A DNA stretch of 64,000 nucleotides from VXNE01 sp965217825 (GTDB lineage Bacteria; Pseudomonadota; Gammaproteobacteria; Pseudomonadales; Azotimanducaceae): the NCBI GenBank assembly GCA_965217825.1, contig OZ244571.1, positions 372,001-436,000 on the forward strand, in the 5' to 3' direction. The notes beneath the pieces are model-generated. The model had not been told where the DNA came from. It saw only the letters and a list, made by a program, of their open reading frames with translations, and ran no database searches. Shown one piece after another: positions 17,861 to 25,571 of the stretch; the first letter of the stretch is position 1, and every line of letters begins with the position of its first letter. Made by a program: the position numbers and the translations under genes.

Positions 17861-18175
17861 ATGAACCACGTCACCGACGAAACATTCGAAGCTGAAGTGC
17901 TCCAGGCGGATCGGCCAGTGCTCGTCGACTACTGGGCCGAGTGGTGCGGGCCATGCAAGATGATCGCTCCCGTCCTGGAAGAGATCGCGGACGAATACGT
18001 GGACAGGGTCAAGGTCTGCAAGCTCGATATCGACGCCAACGGCCAGACGCCCCCGAAATACGGCATCCGCGGCATACCGACGCTGATGCTGTTCCGCAAC
18101 GGTGAAGTTGAGGCAACCAAGGTTGGCGCATTGTCGAAGTCGCAACTCGCCGCCTTTCTGGACAGCAATATCTAG
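17861..18175 (+). CDS. trxA: thioredoxin
   Basis: 104 residues with the active site WAEWCGPCKMIAPVLEEIA (WCGPC at about residues 28-32) and the cis-proline turn GIRGIPTLMLF. A good ribosome site AAGGGAGG lies 11 bases before the ATG. Cytoplasmic dithiol reductant for ribonucleotide reductase and many other proteins. Its place just ahead of rho is conserved across gammaproteobacteria, supporting the trxA name. Probably co-transcribed with hemB. Confidence 0.9.
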   Translation: MNHVTDETFEAEVLQADRPVLVDYWAEWCGPCKMIAPVLEEIADEYVDRVKVCKLDIDANGQTPPKYGIRGIPTLMLFRNGEVEATKVGALSKSQLAAFLDSNI

Positions 18176-18204
18176 CGCTCGAATCGGACCCGACGGGTCA
18201 GGAA

Positions 18205-18237
18205 TCGCACGTCGGGATTCCTTTCGAATCCGTGCGA
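18205..18237 (+). terminator. stem-loop downstream of trxA
   Basis: Two stacked stems, TCGCAC/GTGCGA outside and GGATTC/GAATCC inside, with a four-base bulge on the left and a five-base loop. There is no T-run after it, so it is a stability or Rho-linked element more than a classical intrinsic terminator. Confidence 0.45.
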
Positions 18238-18377
18238 CGCATCTTCTTGCGGCAACGGACTCTTTCCTCGGCGGATGACGAGCGGCCACCCAGCCACTCT
18301 GTTACCAATGCGCTCCCTCCTTGTCGGGAACCTCCCGATACGCCGTAATTTCGGACTAAACTAATTTGGAAATGCGC

Positions 18378-18405
18378 TAGACGCCGCCGCTAACGGTGGT
18401 ATATT
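18378..18405 (+). promoter_or_regulatory. candidate rho promoter
   Basis: TAGACG at 18378-18383 and TATATT at 18400-18405 with a 16-base spacer would start transcription near 18412 and leave a leader of about 105 nt before rho. rho genes are commonly autoregulated through such leaders. The -35 match is only moderate. The rest of the 343-base trxA-rho gap shows nothing else. Confidence 0.4.
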
Positions 18406-18518
18406 GAGCTTGTTCGGCGATCCGCCGACCTTCCCGAAGCTTCGCCGGATTGTCCTCAACCCCCGCTAGCAGTGCGCCCTTACCGCCACTGCGGCCCTGC
18501 CACCAACGAACCGACACC

Positions 18519-19781
18519 ATGAATCTTACTGACCTTAAATCCAAACCCGTCCCCGAACTGGTCGATATGGCCCGGGAGGTCGGCCTTGAAAACCTCGCGC
18601 GCCTGCGCAAACAGGAGGTTATTGCCGCAATCCTGCGGAGGGTCGCCAACAACGGCGAAGACATCTACGGCGAAGGTGTCCTCGAAATCCTCCAGGACGG
18701 ATTCGGCTTTCTGCGCTCCCCGGACAGTTCCTACTTGGCCGGACCCGACGACATCTACGTCTCGCCAAGTCAGATCCGACGTTTCAACTTGCGCACCGGC
18801 GACAGCATCTCCGGCAAGATCCGACCGCCGAAGGATCGCGAACACTTCGCGCTGCTCAAGGTTGACCAAATCAACATGGGCGAGCCGAACACCAGGCAAC
18901 ACAAGATCCTGTTCGAGAACCTTACGGCGCTATTCCCGGAGGAGCGTTTCGTCCTCGAACGCGGCAACGGTAGTACAGCGGACCTGATCGCGCGCATCAT
19001 CGACTTGATCGCGCCGCTCGGAAAGGGCCAACGCGGCCTCATCGTGTCGCCGCCGAAGGCCGGCAAGACAATCATTCTCCAGAATGTCGCCCAGTCCATC
19101 TGCGCGAACAACCCCGAAGCCATCGTTATCGTTCTGCTGATCGACGAACGCCCGGAAGAAGTCACCGACATGGAGCGGACGGTCATCGACGCCGAGGTGG
19201 TGGCAAGCACGTTCGACGAACCGCCAACGCGCCACGTCCAGGTGGCGGAAATGGTGATCGAAAAGGCGAGGCGTCTGGTGGAGCACAAGAAGGACGTCGT
19301 CATTCTGCTGGACTCCATCACACGCCTGGCGCGCGCTTACAACACCATCGTCCCGTCCTCCGGCAAGGTATTGACCGGCGGCGTCGATGCGCATGCCCTC
19401 GAACGGCCGAAGCGCTTTTTCGGAGCGGCGCGCAACGTCGAAGAAGGCGGCAGTCTCTCCATCATCGCGACGGCGTTGATCGACACCGGATCGAAGATGG
19501 ATGAAGTGATCTACGAAGAATTCAAGGGTACGGGCAACATGGAACTGCACCTTGAGCGCAAGATTGCCGAGAAACGCGTCTACCCGGCCATCAATATCCG
19601 CCGATCTTCCACGCGCCAGGAAGAACGGCTGCTGCCGCGGGACGAACTGCAACGCGTCTGGATCCTGCGAAAGCTATTGCACGACATGGATGATGTCGCC
19701 GCCATCGAGTTCATGGTCGACAAGCTGAAAGACACGAAGACCAACGCCGAGTTCTTCCTGCAGATGCGGGGCGGCCGCTAG
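18519..19781 (+). CDS. rho: transcription termination factor Rho
   Basis: 420 residues, the standard length, from the ATG giving MNLTDLKSKPVPELVDMARE. RNA-binding domain segment GEGVLEILQDGFGFLRSP, Walker A SPPKAGKT, Q-loop and R-loop regions including LLDSITRLARAYN and GGVDAHALERPKRFFGAARN, and the C-terminal FLQMRGGR are all present. It forms a hexameric RNA-dependent helicase that ends transcription. Its stop codon shares a CTAG with the stop of hemY on the other strand. Confidence 0.96.
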   Translation: MNLTDLKSKPVPELVDMAREVGLENLARLRKQEVIAAILRRVANNGEDIYGEGVLEILQDGFGFLRSPDSSYLAGPDDIYVSPSQIRRFNLRTGDSISGKIRPPKDREHFALLKVDQINMGEPNTRQHKILFENLTALFPEERFVLERGNGSTADLIARIIDLIAPLGKGQRGLIVSPPKAGKTIILQNVAQSICANNPEAIVIVLLIDERPEEVTDMERTVIDAEVVASTFDEPPTRHVQVAEMVIEKARRLVEHKKDVVILLDSITRLARAYNTIVPSSGKVLTGGVDAHALERPKRFFGAARNVEEGGSLSIIATALIDTGSKMDEVIYEEFKGTGNMELHLERKIAEKRVYPAINIRRSSTRQEERLLPRDELQRVWILRKLLHDMDDVAAIEFMVDKLKDTKTNAEFFLQMRGGR

Positions 19782-20872
19782 TCGGCGGTTTTAACCGTCG
19801 CGCCAAGCTCGACGTAACGCTTCGCCTTGGCCCACTCCTCGTTGAGGAGGCATAGGCGCACCAGCGCATGGAGCAACACCGGATCGTCCGGCGCCTGTTC
19901 CAACCAGCTTTCAGCCGTCGCCAGTTGGTCGCCGGGGCGCGCCGACCGGATTTCACCGTACAGCGCGATCAGCCGATCATCTGGGTCCGCTTCGATGGCC
20001 CGTCTGAGTATGCGTACGGCCTCGTCCGAGTCTCCCGCAGCATCGAGACACTGCGCGTAATGCGCGGCGACGACGGGCACGCGTTTTAGTCGTCGTGGAA
20101 TCGCACTCCACGTTTCCCGCACATGCTGCGCGGCGTCGGCGCTCCCGGAACTCGCTTCCAGCCGCCCGCACCAGGCGCGTTGAAGCACCTGTTCCAGATC
20201 GGCCGGATCGCCCGTTTTGGCTTTACCGATCGCCGGCGCGAGTTCGATAACCGCATCCCAGTTCCCGAGTTCCTCATGGCAGGCCAACAGCATGGCCAGA
20301 ACCTGGGGATGGCGCGGCGACTCCCCGTGGAGCGCTTCCAGCGTTTCGAGGCATTCTCGCCATTGGCCGCTGCCCGCGAGGAATCGCGCGCGCGTCAGCC
20401 CGGCGGCGAGCGTCGCGCCCGAACTCGCGCCGCCGGCGAGGTCGAGAAGGCGATCGCGGTCGACGGCATCCCCGAGTTCGTGCGCTGCGCGAGCCGCCCC
20501 AAGGTAGTTGACGATCGGCGTGGCCGCGTTTGCCGCAACGTCGGTCAATGCTTTCCGGGCGTCGGCCCAACGTCCTTCGAGGACGTGTAGAACGCCCTGT
20601 TCGGTGCGTCGATTCGCAGCCGTCTCGCGGCGCTTTTTCACCCAGTTGGCAACGCCCGCGCGACCTTGCAGCATCTGACGCGCCAGTGTGAACAGCACGC
20701 GAACCAAAGCCCACAGCGCCAGGATAGCGAAGAGCGCGAACCAGACGCTCGTCTCGAATATCGCCTTGTCGTAGGCGATCATCACATAGCCAGCGTCCTT
20801 CACCATCAGGGAACCGAGCAGTCCGCCGACGACGACCGCGGCCACCACGTAGACCAAGGTTCGGACTTTCAC
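19778..20872 (-). CDS. hemY: HemY-like TPR membrane protein
   Basis: 364 residues from a GTG that overlaps the hemX stop (GTGA). Two N-terminal membrane segments (LVYVVAAVVVGGLLGSLMV and WFALFAILALWALVRVLF) precede a helical TPR-like domain of repeated A-x-x-A-L-L helices, as in the HemY N-terminal family. This proteobacterial protein is linked genetically to haem synthesis but is unrelated to protoporphyrinogen oxidase HemY of Gram-positives. Third gene product after hemC, hemD and hemX in one operon. Confidence 0.85.
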   Translation of the reverse strand: MKVRTLVYVVAAVVVGGLLGSLMVKDAGYVMIAYDKAIFETSVWFALFAILALWALVRVLFTLARQMLQGRAGVANWVKKRRETAANRRTEQGVLHVLEGRWADARKALTDVAANAATPIVNYLGAARAAHELGDAVDRDRLLDLAGGASSGATLAAGLTRARFLAGSGQWRECLETLEALHGESPRHPQVLAMLLACHEELGNWDAVIELAPAIGKAKTGDPADLEQVLQRAWCGRLEASSGSADAAQHVRETWSAIPRRLKRVPVVAAHYAQCLDAAGDSDEAVRILRRAIEADPDDRLIALYGEIRSARPGDQLATAESWLEQAPDDPVLLHALVRLCLLNEEWAKAKRYVELGATVKTAD

Positions 20873-22047
20873 TCTGTTGGCCCTGGTTCGACGGGCGGGG
20901 CCGGATCCGGCCGGAGGCGCTGAAGTTCGAGCAGGCGCGCGAGCGATCCGGAAATGTCGGGCATGGGTTGCTCGATATCGAGGCTTGCGAGCCTGTCCAG
21001 ATCCTGCGCCATGCGCTGTGTTGCCGCGTGCCCGGGGTCGACATATTCGTCGAGCCACTCTCGGGCGGTCTTCAAACTTGTCGCGAACAGCGTTTGATTG
21101 CCTCGCAGCATCGCGAGCTGCGCACGCTCCAGCGCGAGTCTCAGGTTGAGTTCAAGATAGATGGCTTCCTCGGGACGTATCAGCGGACGCGGCGCAACGC
21201 TTTCCCGCGTCCGAAATTCGAACAGGCCGAAGAAACGGTCCTTCAGAGCCTCGCCAATGGAATCCGGCTCCGCTCCGGAAGCTGTCGCCGTTTCGTCAAG
21301 CGGCTCGCCAAGCGGCTCGCCAACCGGCTCGCCAGCCGGCTCGCCAAGCGGTGCCTCCGTCGCTTCGCTCCCGGACGCGTCTGCCAGCTCGAAATATTCG
21401 GGCTGCTTCAGCGGCAGTTCCCGCAGAGCGTCCTTGATGGCTTCCAGGGTGAGGAAGATGCTCTGCGCGTTGGCGGTTTTCGCGTTCGCGAGCGCCATGC
21501 GTTCGTCCGCAAGGATGGCGCGGACATCGTGCAGGGCGTAGTCGTCCAGTTCTTCGAGAATGGCATCGGCCGTCTCCAGCATCTGATCGGCCGCGCGGGT
21601 GTCGCGCTCCATCAGCAAACGGTTGTTTGCGATCCGGAGCAGGTACTCGACCTCCGCCAGCCTCCATGCCTTGGGATCCGGTGACCTATCCGCACGGCCT
21701 TCGGTGGGCAACGAGGCCCGCAACTGCTTCAACGACTCACCGTGGGCGACCTGCGTCTGCTCCAGCTCTGCGATGCTTGCCTGCATCTCGTCCGCACCGC
21801 CGCGCGTCATCGAGCGCGCGCGCACCACTTCGCGTTCGAGCCGCGCGATGTCGTCACGCAGGCGGGACTCGATGCCGCCGCTCCCGGCGATGCCTTCCAC
21901 ACGCCAATACAGATAGCCCGCAGCGGCGATGCTGGCGAGAGACAGCAAGCTTACAAACGCCACCGCCAAACCGCGCGACTTTCTCCGCTCTGGAGCCGGC
22001 GCGTCGTCGACCGGCGGCTGGTTCGTGGTTTCGTCTTGCTCGGACAT
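20869..22047 (-). CDS. hemX: HemX-like membrane protein
   Basis: 392 residues from the ATG giving MSEQDETTNQPPVDDAPAPE, with GGAGGAG upstream. One membrane span (LAVAFVSLLSLASIAAAGYL) is followed by a long coiled coil (RLRDDIARLEREVVRARSM) and a domain with WRLAEVEYLLRIANNRLLME, the PF04375 signature. Although sometimes named uroporphyrinogen methyltransferase, the family lacks a methyltransferase fold; it is thought to organise tetrapyrrole enzymes. A proline-rich insert around residues 235-250 is encoded by tandem 12-base repeats (see repeat at 21299). Confidence 0.85.
   Translation of the reverse strand: MSEQDETTNQPPVDDAPAPERRKSRGLAVAFVSLLSLASIAAAGYLYWRVEGIAGSGGIESRLRDDIARLEREVVRARSMTRGGADEMQASIAELEQTQVAHGESLKQLRASLPTEGRADRSPDPKAWRLAEVEYLLRIANNRLLMERDTRAADQMLETADAILEELDDYALHDVRAILADERMALANAKTANAQSIFLTLEAIKDALRELPLKQPEYFELADASGSEATEAPLGEPAGEPVGEPLGEPLDETATASGAEPDSIGEALKDRFFGLFEFRTRESVAPRPLIRPEEAIYLELNLRLALERAQLAMLRGNQTLFATSLKTAREWLDEYVDPGHAATQRMAQDLDRLASLDIEQPMPDISGSLARLLELQRLRPDPAPPVEPGPTE
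21299..21352 (-). repeat. tandem 12-bp repeats inside hemX
   Basis: On the plus strand GGCTCGCCAAGC-like units repeat about four and a half times with small changes. In the protein they give a run of GEP-x units (EAPLGEPAGEPVGEPLGEPL). Such in-frame repeats can change copy number by slippage; here they lie in a low-complexity linker of HemX. Confidence 0.75.
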
Positions 22048-22072
22048 TACCAACTCCTCCGGCACGGCGGGT

Positions 22073-22762
22073 CTATCCCGGATATTCGCAGGCGATCCGG
22101 TCGAGCGCGGCGACCACGGCTTCGTCGCCGGCACCCCGGGTGACGAAAACGCGGGCAAAGCCGAGAGCTCTCGCCGACGCAGCCACGCGTTCGGATGGGG
22201 CGAGTATCGCGACCTTCGGGCTGCGCGAGGAAGCAAACCACATGTTCGCGATGACGCGCAATGCGGCCTCGCTGCTGGCGACAATGGCGTCGATGGCTTC
22301 CGCCCGGTCCAGCGAGCCCTCCACGGCGACCCGCCGGTACACGCACCACTTGACTGCCGGTATACCGCGGTCCGCCAACCATCGTTCAAGGACGCCGCGA
22401 CCGCCTTCGCCCGCCGCGATCATCACGCTCCGCGGGGGGTCGGCGGCAAGCGCAGCGATGATTCCCTCCGAAGACGATTGGTCCGGCATACGCGCATCGA
22501 TGCCGTGGCTCGCAAGCACCCGGCGCGTGGTCTTCCCAATCGCCAATGCCGGCGTCGAATTCCAACCATTGCGCACGGCGAATTCCACCGCGTGCCCCGA
22601 TAGAAAAACCGTCAGCGCAAACTGTCCCTTCGGCGGCACCGCCGCGATGGATTCGATCTTGAGCACGGGCCGCACCCAGGCTTCGTAACCCGCGTCGACC
22701 AGCGCAGCGCCGAGGCGACTTGCGCCGGGTTCAGTCCGGGTCACCCACACGCGTATGTTCAC
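22073..22762 (-). CDS. hemD: uroporphyrinogen-III synthase
   Basis: 229 residues from a GTG at 22762, four bases after the hemC stop, giving MNIRVWVTRTEPGASRLGAA; the longer frame overlaps hemC antiparallel to sense and is rejected. HemD proteins are poorly conserved, but the pattern VTRTEPGA, FLSGHAVEFAV, IGKTTRRVLASHGI and IVASSEAALRVIAN fits the two-domain fold. It closes hydroxymethylbilane with inversion of ring D. Somewhat short (usual length about 250). Confidence 0.85.
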   Translation of the reverse strand: MNIRVWVTRTEPGASRLGAALVDAGYEAWVRPVLKIESIAAVPPKGQFALTVFLSGHAVEFAVRNGWNSTPALAIGKTTRRVLASHGIDARMPDQSSSEGIIAALAADPPRSVMIAAGEGGRGVLERWLADRGIPAVKWCVYRRVAVEGSLDRAEAIDAIVASSEAALRVIANMWFASSRSPKVAILAPSERVAASARALGFARVFVTRGAGDEAVVAALDRIACEYPG

Positions 22763-22766
22763 AACA

Positions 22767-23654
22767 CTAGCCGAGAAGCGCTGCGGCACCCAGCGCGTAT
22801 AGCGCCGCCGCCGCACGTTCGCCCAACTCTGCCGGATCTTCGCCGCTTTCCGATACGCGCAGCACATGTTCACCATTCTCGTCGCCCAATAGCGCGGTGA
22901 GTTCTATCGCGGCACCCCGGGATTCCGCGTACGCTCCGAGCGGCGTTGCGCAGTCCGCTCCCAACGCGCGCACGAGGGTGCGCTCAGCGAGGACGGTCTT
23001 CTCCACCAGGGGATCGACGATGGCTGTCACATGCTTCACGACATCGCTTCGGTCCGTGGGATATTCGACGGCGAGCGCGCCCTGTCCCGGTGCGGGCAGG
23101 CTAAGGTCGACAGCGAGCCGCTGACTGATGCGCTCCGCGAGCTCCAGGCGGTCGAGTCCGGCACAGGCGAGGATGAGCGCATCGACCTCGCCGTCATCCA
23201 GTTTCCGAAGACGCGTACCCACGTTGCCGCGCATGTCCATCATGGTGAGATCGGGACGCGCGAAACGAAGCTGCATTCGCCGCCGCAGGCTCGAAGAACC
23301 GATGCGCGCGCCCTCAGGCAGCGTATCGAAAGTCGAACCGCCAGCGACCAGCGCGTCCCGCACGTCCGCCCGTGAACCCACCGTGGTGACGGCCAAGCCG
23401 TCCGCGACGGTAACGGGAACGTCCTTCATGCTGTGTACGGCGATGTCGGCGCGGCCGTCCAGCAAGGCGGCTTCCAGTTCCTTGATGAATGCGCCCTTGC
23501 CGGCAAAAGTTGAGCCGGATTGCCGGTCTCCCTGGGTCGTCATGCCCAGCAGCTCGATCCGAACACCCGCTGCGTTTGCGAGCAGCGATCCGACCCGTTC
23601 CGCCTGGTAGCGGGCGAGTGGACTGTTGCGCGTCGCGATCCTGATGGCATTCAT
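22767..23654 (-). CDS. hemC: hydroxymethylbilane synthase (porphobilinogen deaminase)
   Basis: 295 residues with IRIATRNSPLARYQAERV at the N-terminus, HSMKDVPVT, IGSSSLRRRMQL, DMRGNVGTRLRKLDDGEVDA, LPAPGQGALAVE, and the dipyrromethane-cofactor cysteine in ADCATPLGAYAE. It polymerises four porphobilinogens. It heads the hemC-hemD-hemX-hemY operon and diverges from argH, an arrangement seen in pseudomonads and relatives. Confidence 0.95.
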   Translation of the reverse strand: MNAIRIATRNSPLARYQAERVGSLLANAAGVRIELLGMTTQGDRQSGSTFAGKGAFIKELEAALLDGRADIAVHSMKDVPVTVADGLAVTTVGSRADVRDALVAGGSTFDTLPEGARIGSSSLRRRMQLRFARPDLTMMDMRGNVGTRLRKLDDGEVDALILACAGLDRLELAERISQRLAVDLSLPAPGQGALAVEYPTDRSDVVKHVTAIVDPLVEKTVLAERTLVRALGADCATPLGAYAESRGAAIELTALLGDENGEHVLRVSESGEDPAELGERAAAALYALGAAALLG

Positions 23655-23663
23655 GGACGCGGC

Positions 23664-23708
23664 CGGTTATACCACTACGACATGGGCGGCTCCATCGCGC
23701 ACGCGCGG
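23664..23708 (+). pseudogene. fragment of a diverged argH copy
   Basis: Forty-five bases starting 10 bases upstream of hemC match argH bases 24117-24161 at 37 of 45 positions and encode GRLYHYDMGGSIAHAR against RRLYHYDIAGSIAHAR in ArgH. Several of the changes are at third codon positions, so this looks like a relic of another argH allele and not a recent copy. Confidence 0.6.
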
Positions 23709-23781
23709 ACATCGGCAACTGACCGTGGTGGGCAATCACGCCTCGTAGGCGGCATGGGTGCCTTCACGCTCGCACAACAGT

Positions 23782-23907
23782 TACGCAAGTCACCACCGGG
23801 ATCCATTCGACCGGTTTCTGATTGCCCAGGCCCAAGCCGAAGGGCTGGTTTTCGTCACGCGGGGCTCCCACATTCCTCTTTACGGTGTCCGCACGCTGGC
23901 GGCTTGA
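23782..23907 (+). pseudogene. C-terminal relic of a PIN-domain (VapC-type) toxin
   Basis: The frame ending at the TGA 23905-23907 reads HHRDPFDRFLIAQAQAEGLV then FVTRGSHIPLYGVRTLAA, the carboxyl end of a VapC PIN domain (HRDPFDRLLIAQA with its last two active-site Asp positions). No amino-terminal part exists upstream. It lies in the 363-base hemC-argH gap beside an argH fragment. Confidence 0.75.
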
Positions 23908-23970
23908 GGAGCTCGCGCACGGGATTCGCTGCACGTTTTGCGGGCGCAATACCGCACAACAACACATCGG

Positions 23971-23976
23971 TATAAT
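23971..23976 (+). promoter_or_regulatory. candidate -10 element for argH
   Basis: A perfect TATAAT 42 bases before the argH ATG. No good -35 hexamer lies 16-18 bases upstream, so it would need an activator or an extended element. Transcription would begin near 23983 and give a leader of about 35 nt. Confidence 0.4.
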
Positions 23977-24017
23977 CCGCGTTTGCCTGAATCAGCCTGA
24001 TCGGGACCCGTTCTCCC

Positions 24018-25403
24018 ATGAGCGATAAACACGACGACAGCCTGTTGCGCGGACGGTTTTCCGAACCCACCGACGACTTTGTCGCCCGGTTTACTGCCTC
24101 CGTTGGATTCGACCGCCGGTTGTACCACTACGATATAGCCGGCTCCATCGCCCATGCCCGAATGCTTGCGAAGATCGGTGTTCTGACCGGCGAAGAGCGC
24201 GATGCCATCGTTGGCGGCCTCAAAACCATACGCGCCGAGATCGAGGCGGGTACGTTCGAATGGTCCGACGCGTTGGAAGACATCCACATGCACATCGAAG
24301 CGCGCCTGACGGAACTCGTCGGCGAGGCGGGGAAGAAGCTGCATACGGGACGATCGCGCAACGACCAGATCGCGGCGGACATACGTCTCTACCTGCGCGA
24401 TGAGTCGGACGCCATCGACAACCTACTGACCCAGGTCATGCACCGTATCGTTGCCCAGGCGGAGCGCCACAGCGCCGACCCGATGCCCGGCTTCACGCAC
24501 TTGCAGACAGCCCAGCCGGTGACATTCGGCCACCATATGCTGGCCTGGTTCGAAATGGCCCACCGCGACCGGGAGCGATTCCGGGAGTGCCGCGCGCGCA
24601 TGAACGTCTCGCCGCTCGGCGCGGCGGCGCTGGCGGGGACGACGTTCCCCATAGACCGCGTCGACACCGCGACCGCCCTCGGCTTCGACGACATCGCCGC
24701 GAACTCCCTCGACGCGGTGAGCGACCGCGACTTCGCCATCGAGTTCTGCGCCTGCGCCGCCATCGCCGCGACGCACCTGTCGCGCTGGTGCGAGGAGATG
24801 GTGTTATGGACGTCCCAGCAGTTCGGCTTCGTGGAACTGCCCGACGCGTTCTGCACGGGTTCCAGCATCATGCCGCAGAAGAAGAATCCTGACGTGCCCG
24901 AACTGGTGCGCGGCAAGACCGGACGCATCGTCGGCAACCTGACCAGCCTGCTGGTGCTGATGAAAGGCCAGCCCCTCGCCTACAACAAGGACAACCAGGA
25001 GGACAAGGAGCCGCTGTTCGACACGGTGGATACGCTCAAAGACTGTTTGCGGGCCATCGGCGATATCGTTGCAGCCATGCAGCCAAATACCGCGCGCATG
25101 CGGCAAGCCGCGGAGCTCGGGTTCGCCACGGCCACGGACCTGGCGGACTACCTCGTGAAGAAGGGCTTGCCGTTTCGCGATGCCCACGACGCGGTGGGGC
25201 GGGTCGTGCGCTACGCCCAGGAGAAGGGAGCGGCGCTGTCAGACCTGTCGATGGACGAGCTCCACAAATTCGCAGTGGTCATCGACGACGACGTGGTGGA
25301 CGTGCTGTCGCTCGAAGGGTCGTTGGCGGCGCGCGATCATCCGGGCGGTACCGCACCGAACCAGGTGGCGGCGGCGGCGAGGAAAGCGCGCGAACGTATC
25401 TGA
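24018..25403 (+). CDS. argH: argininosuccinate lyase
   Basis: 461 residues of the fumarase/aspartase superfamily. LRGRFSEPTDDFVARFTASV, LYHYDIAGSIAHARML, EDIHMHIEARLTELVG, LHTGRSRNDQIAADIRLYLR and the superfamily signature GSSIMPQKKNPDVPEL with the catalytic Ser loop are all present. It splits argininosuccinate to arginine and fumarate. Its last 99 coding bases plus one further base are duplicated at 31929-32028, marking the edges of an inserted island. Complete and apparently functional. Confidence 0.95.
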   Translation: MSDKHDDSLLRGRFSEPTDDFVARFTASVGFDRRLYHYDIAGSIAHARMLAKIGVLTGEERDAIVGGLKTIRAEIEAGTFEWSDALEDIHMHIEARLTELVGEAGKKLHTGRSRNDQIAADIRLYLRDESDAIDNLLTQVMHRIVAQAERHSADPMPGFTHLQTAQPVTFGHHMLAWFEMAHRDRERFRECRARMNVSPLGAAALAGTTFPIDRVDTATALGFDDIAANSLDAVSDRDFAIEFCACAAIAATHLSRWCEEMVLWTSQQFGFVELPDAFCTGSSIMPQKKNPDVPELVRGKTGRIVGNLTSLLVLMKGQPLAYNKDNQEDKEPLFDTVDTLKDCLRAIGDIVAAMQPNTARMRQAAELGFATATDLADYLVKKGLPFRDAHDAVGRVVRYAQEKGAALSDLSMDELHKFAVVIDDDVVDVLSLEGSLAARDHPGGTAPNQVAAAARKARERI

Positions 25404-25404
25404 G
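25305..25404 (+). repeat. left direct repeat: argH 3' end (island boundary)
   Basis: One hundred bases, from CTGTCGCTCGAAGG through the argH stop, recur at 31929-32028 with a single mismatch (GCGGCG against GCGGCC near the end). The repeat brackets the CBASS-bearing island, as expected when an element inserts at a gene 3' end and restores it. Confidence 0.9.
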
Positions 25405-25445
25405 TGCGATCTGGCCGTATCTTGGGCCGAACGAACCCCGACCCC

Positions 25446-25571
25446 TCAGTATTCGGGTCGCCCTCGACTTCGACGCCTTCCATCTGGACGAGCTATGGCC
25501 GCCAGTCTTCCCGGGGTGGGCTTCCCGCCTTCTTCAAGGATGACGACCTGAACGACCCGACATGAAGCCAT
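25446..25571 (-). CDS. 41-residue ORF at the end of the CBASS operon
   Basis: It starts at an ATG seven bases after a perfect AAGGAGG (25579-25585), inside the last codons of cap2 in another frame, and ends at TGA 25446. The peptide is VVQVVILEEGGKPTPGRLAA in its middle and ends Arg-rich (PDGRRRSRGRPEY). A Cap3 deconjugase would normally sit here, but this has no JAB motif. It may be a real small protein or an accidental frame with a good ribosome site. Confidence 0.35.
   Translation of the reverse strand: MASCRVVQVVILEEGGKPTPGRLAAIARPDGRRRSRGRPEY

Noticed and set aside
21299..21352. CRISPR-like repeats
   Set aside because: The units are contiguous, without spacers, and lie in frame inside hemX.
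21627..22688. 353-codon plus-strand frame
   Set aside because: Antisense to hemX and hemD; Arg/Ala/Ser-rich composition typical of shadow frames.
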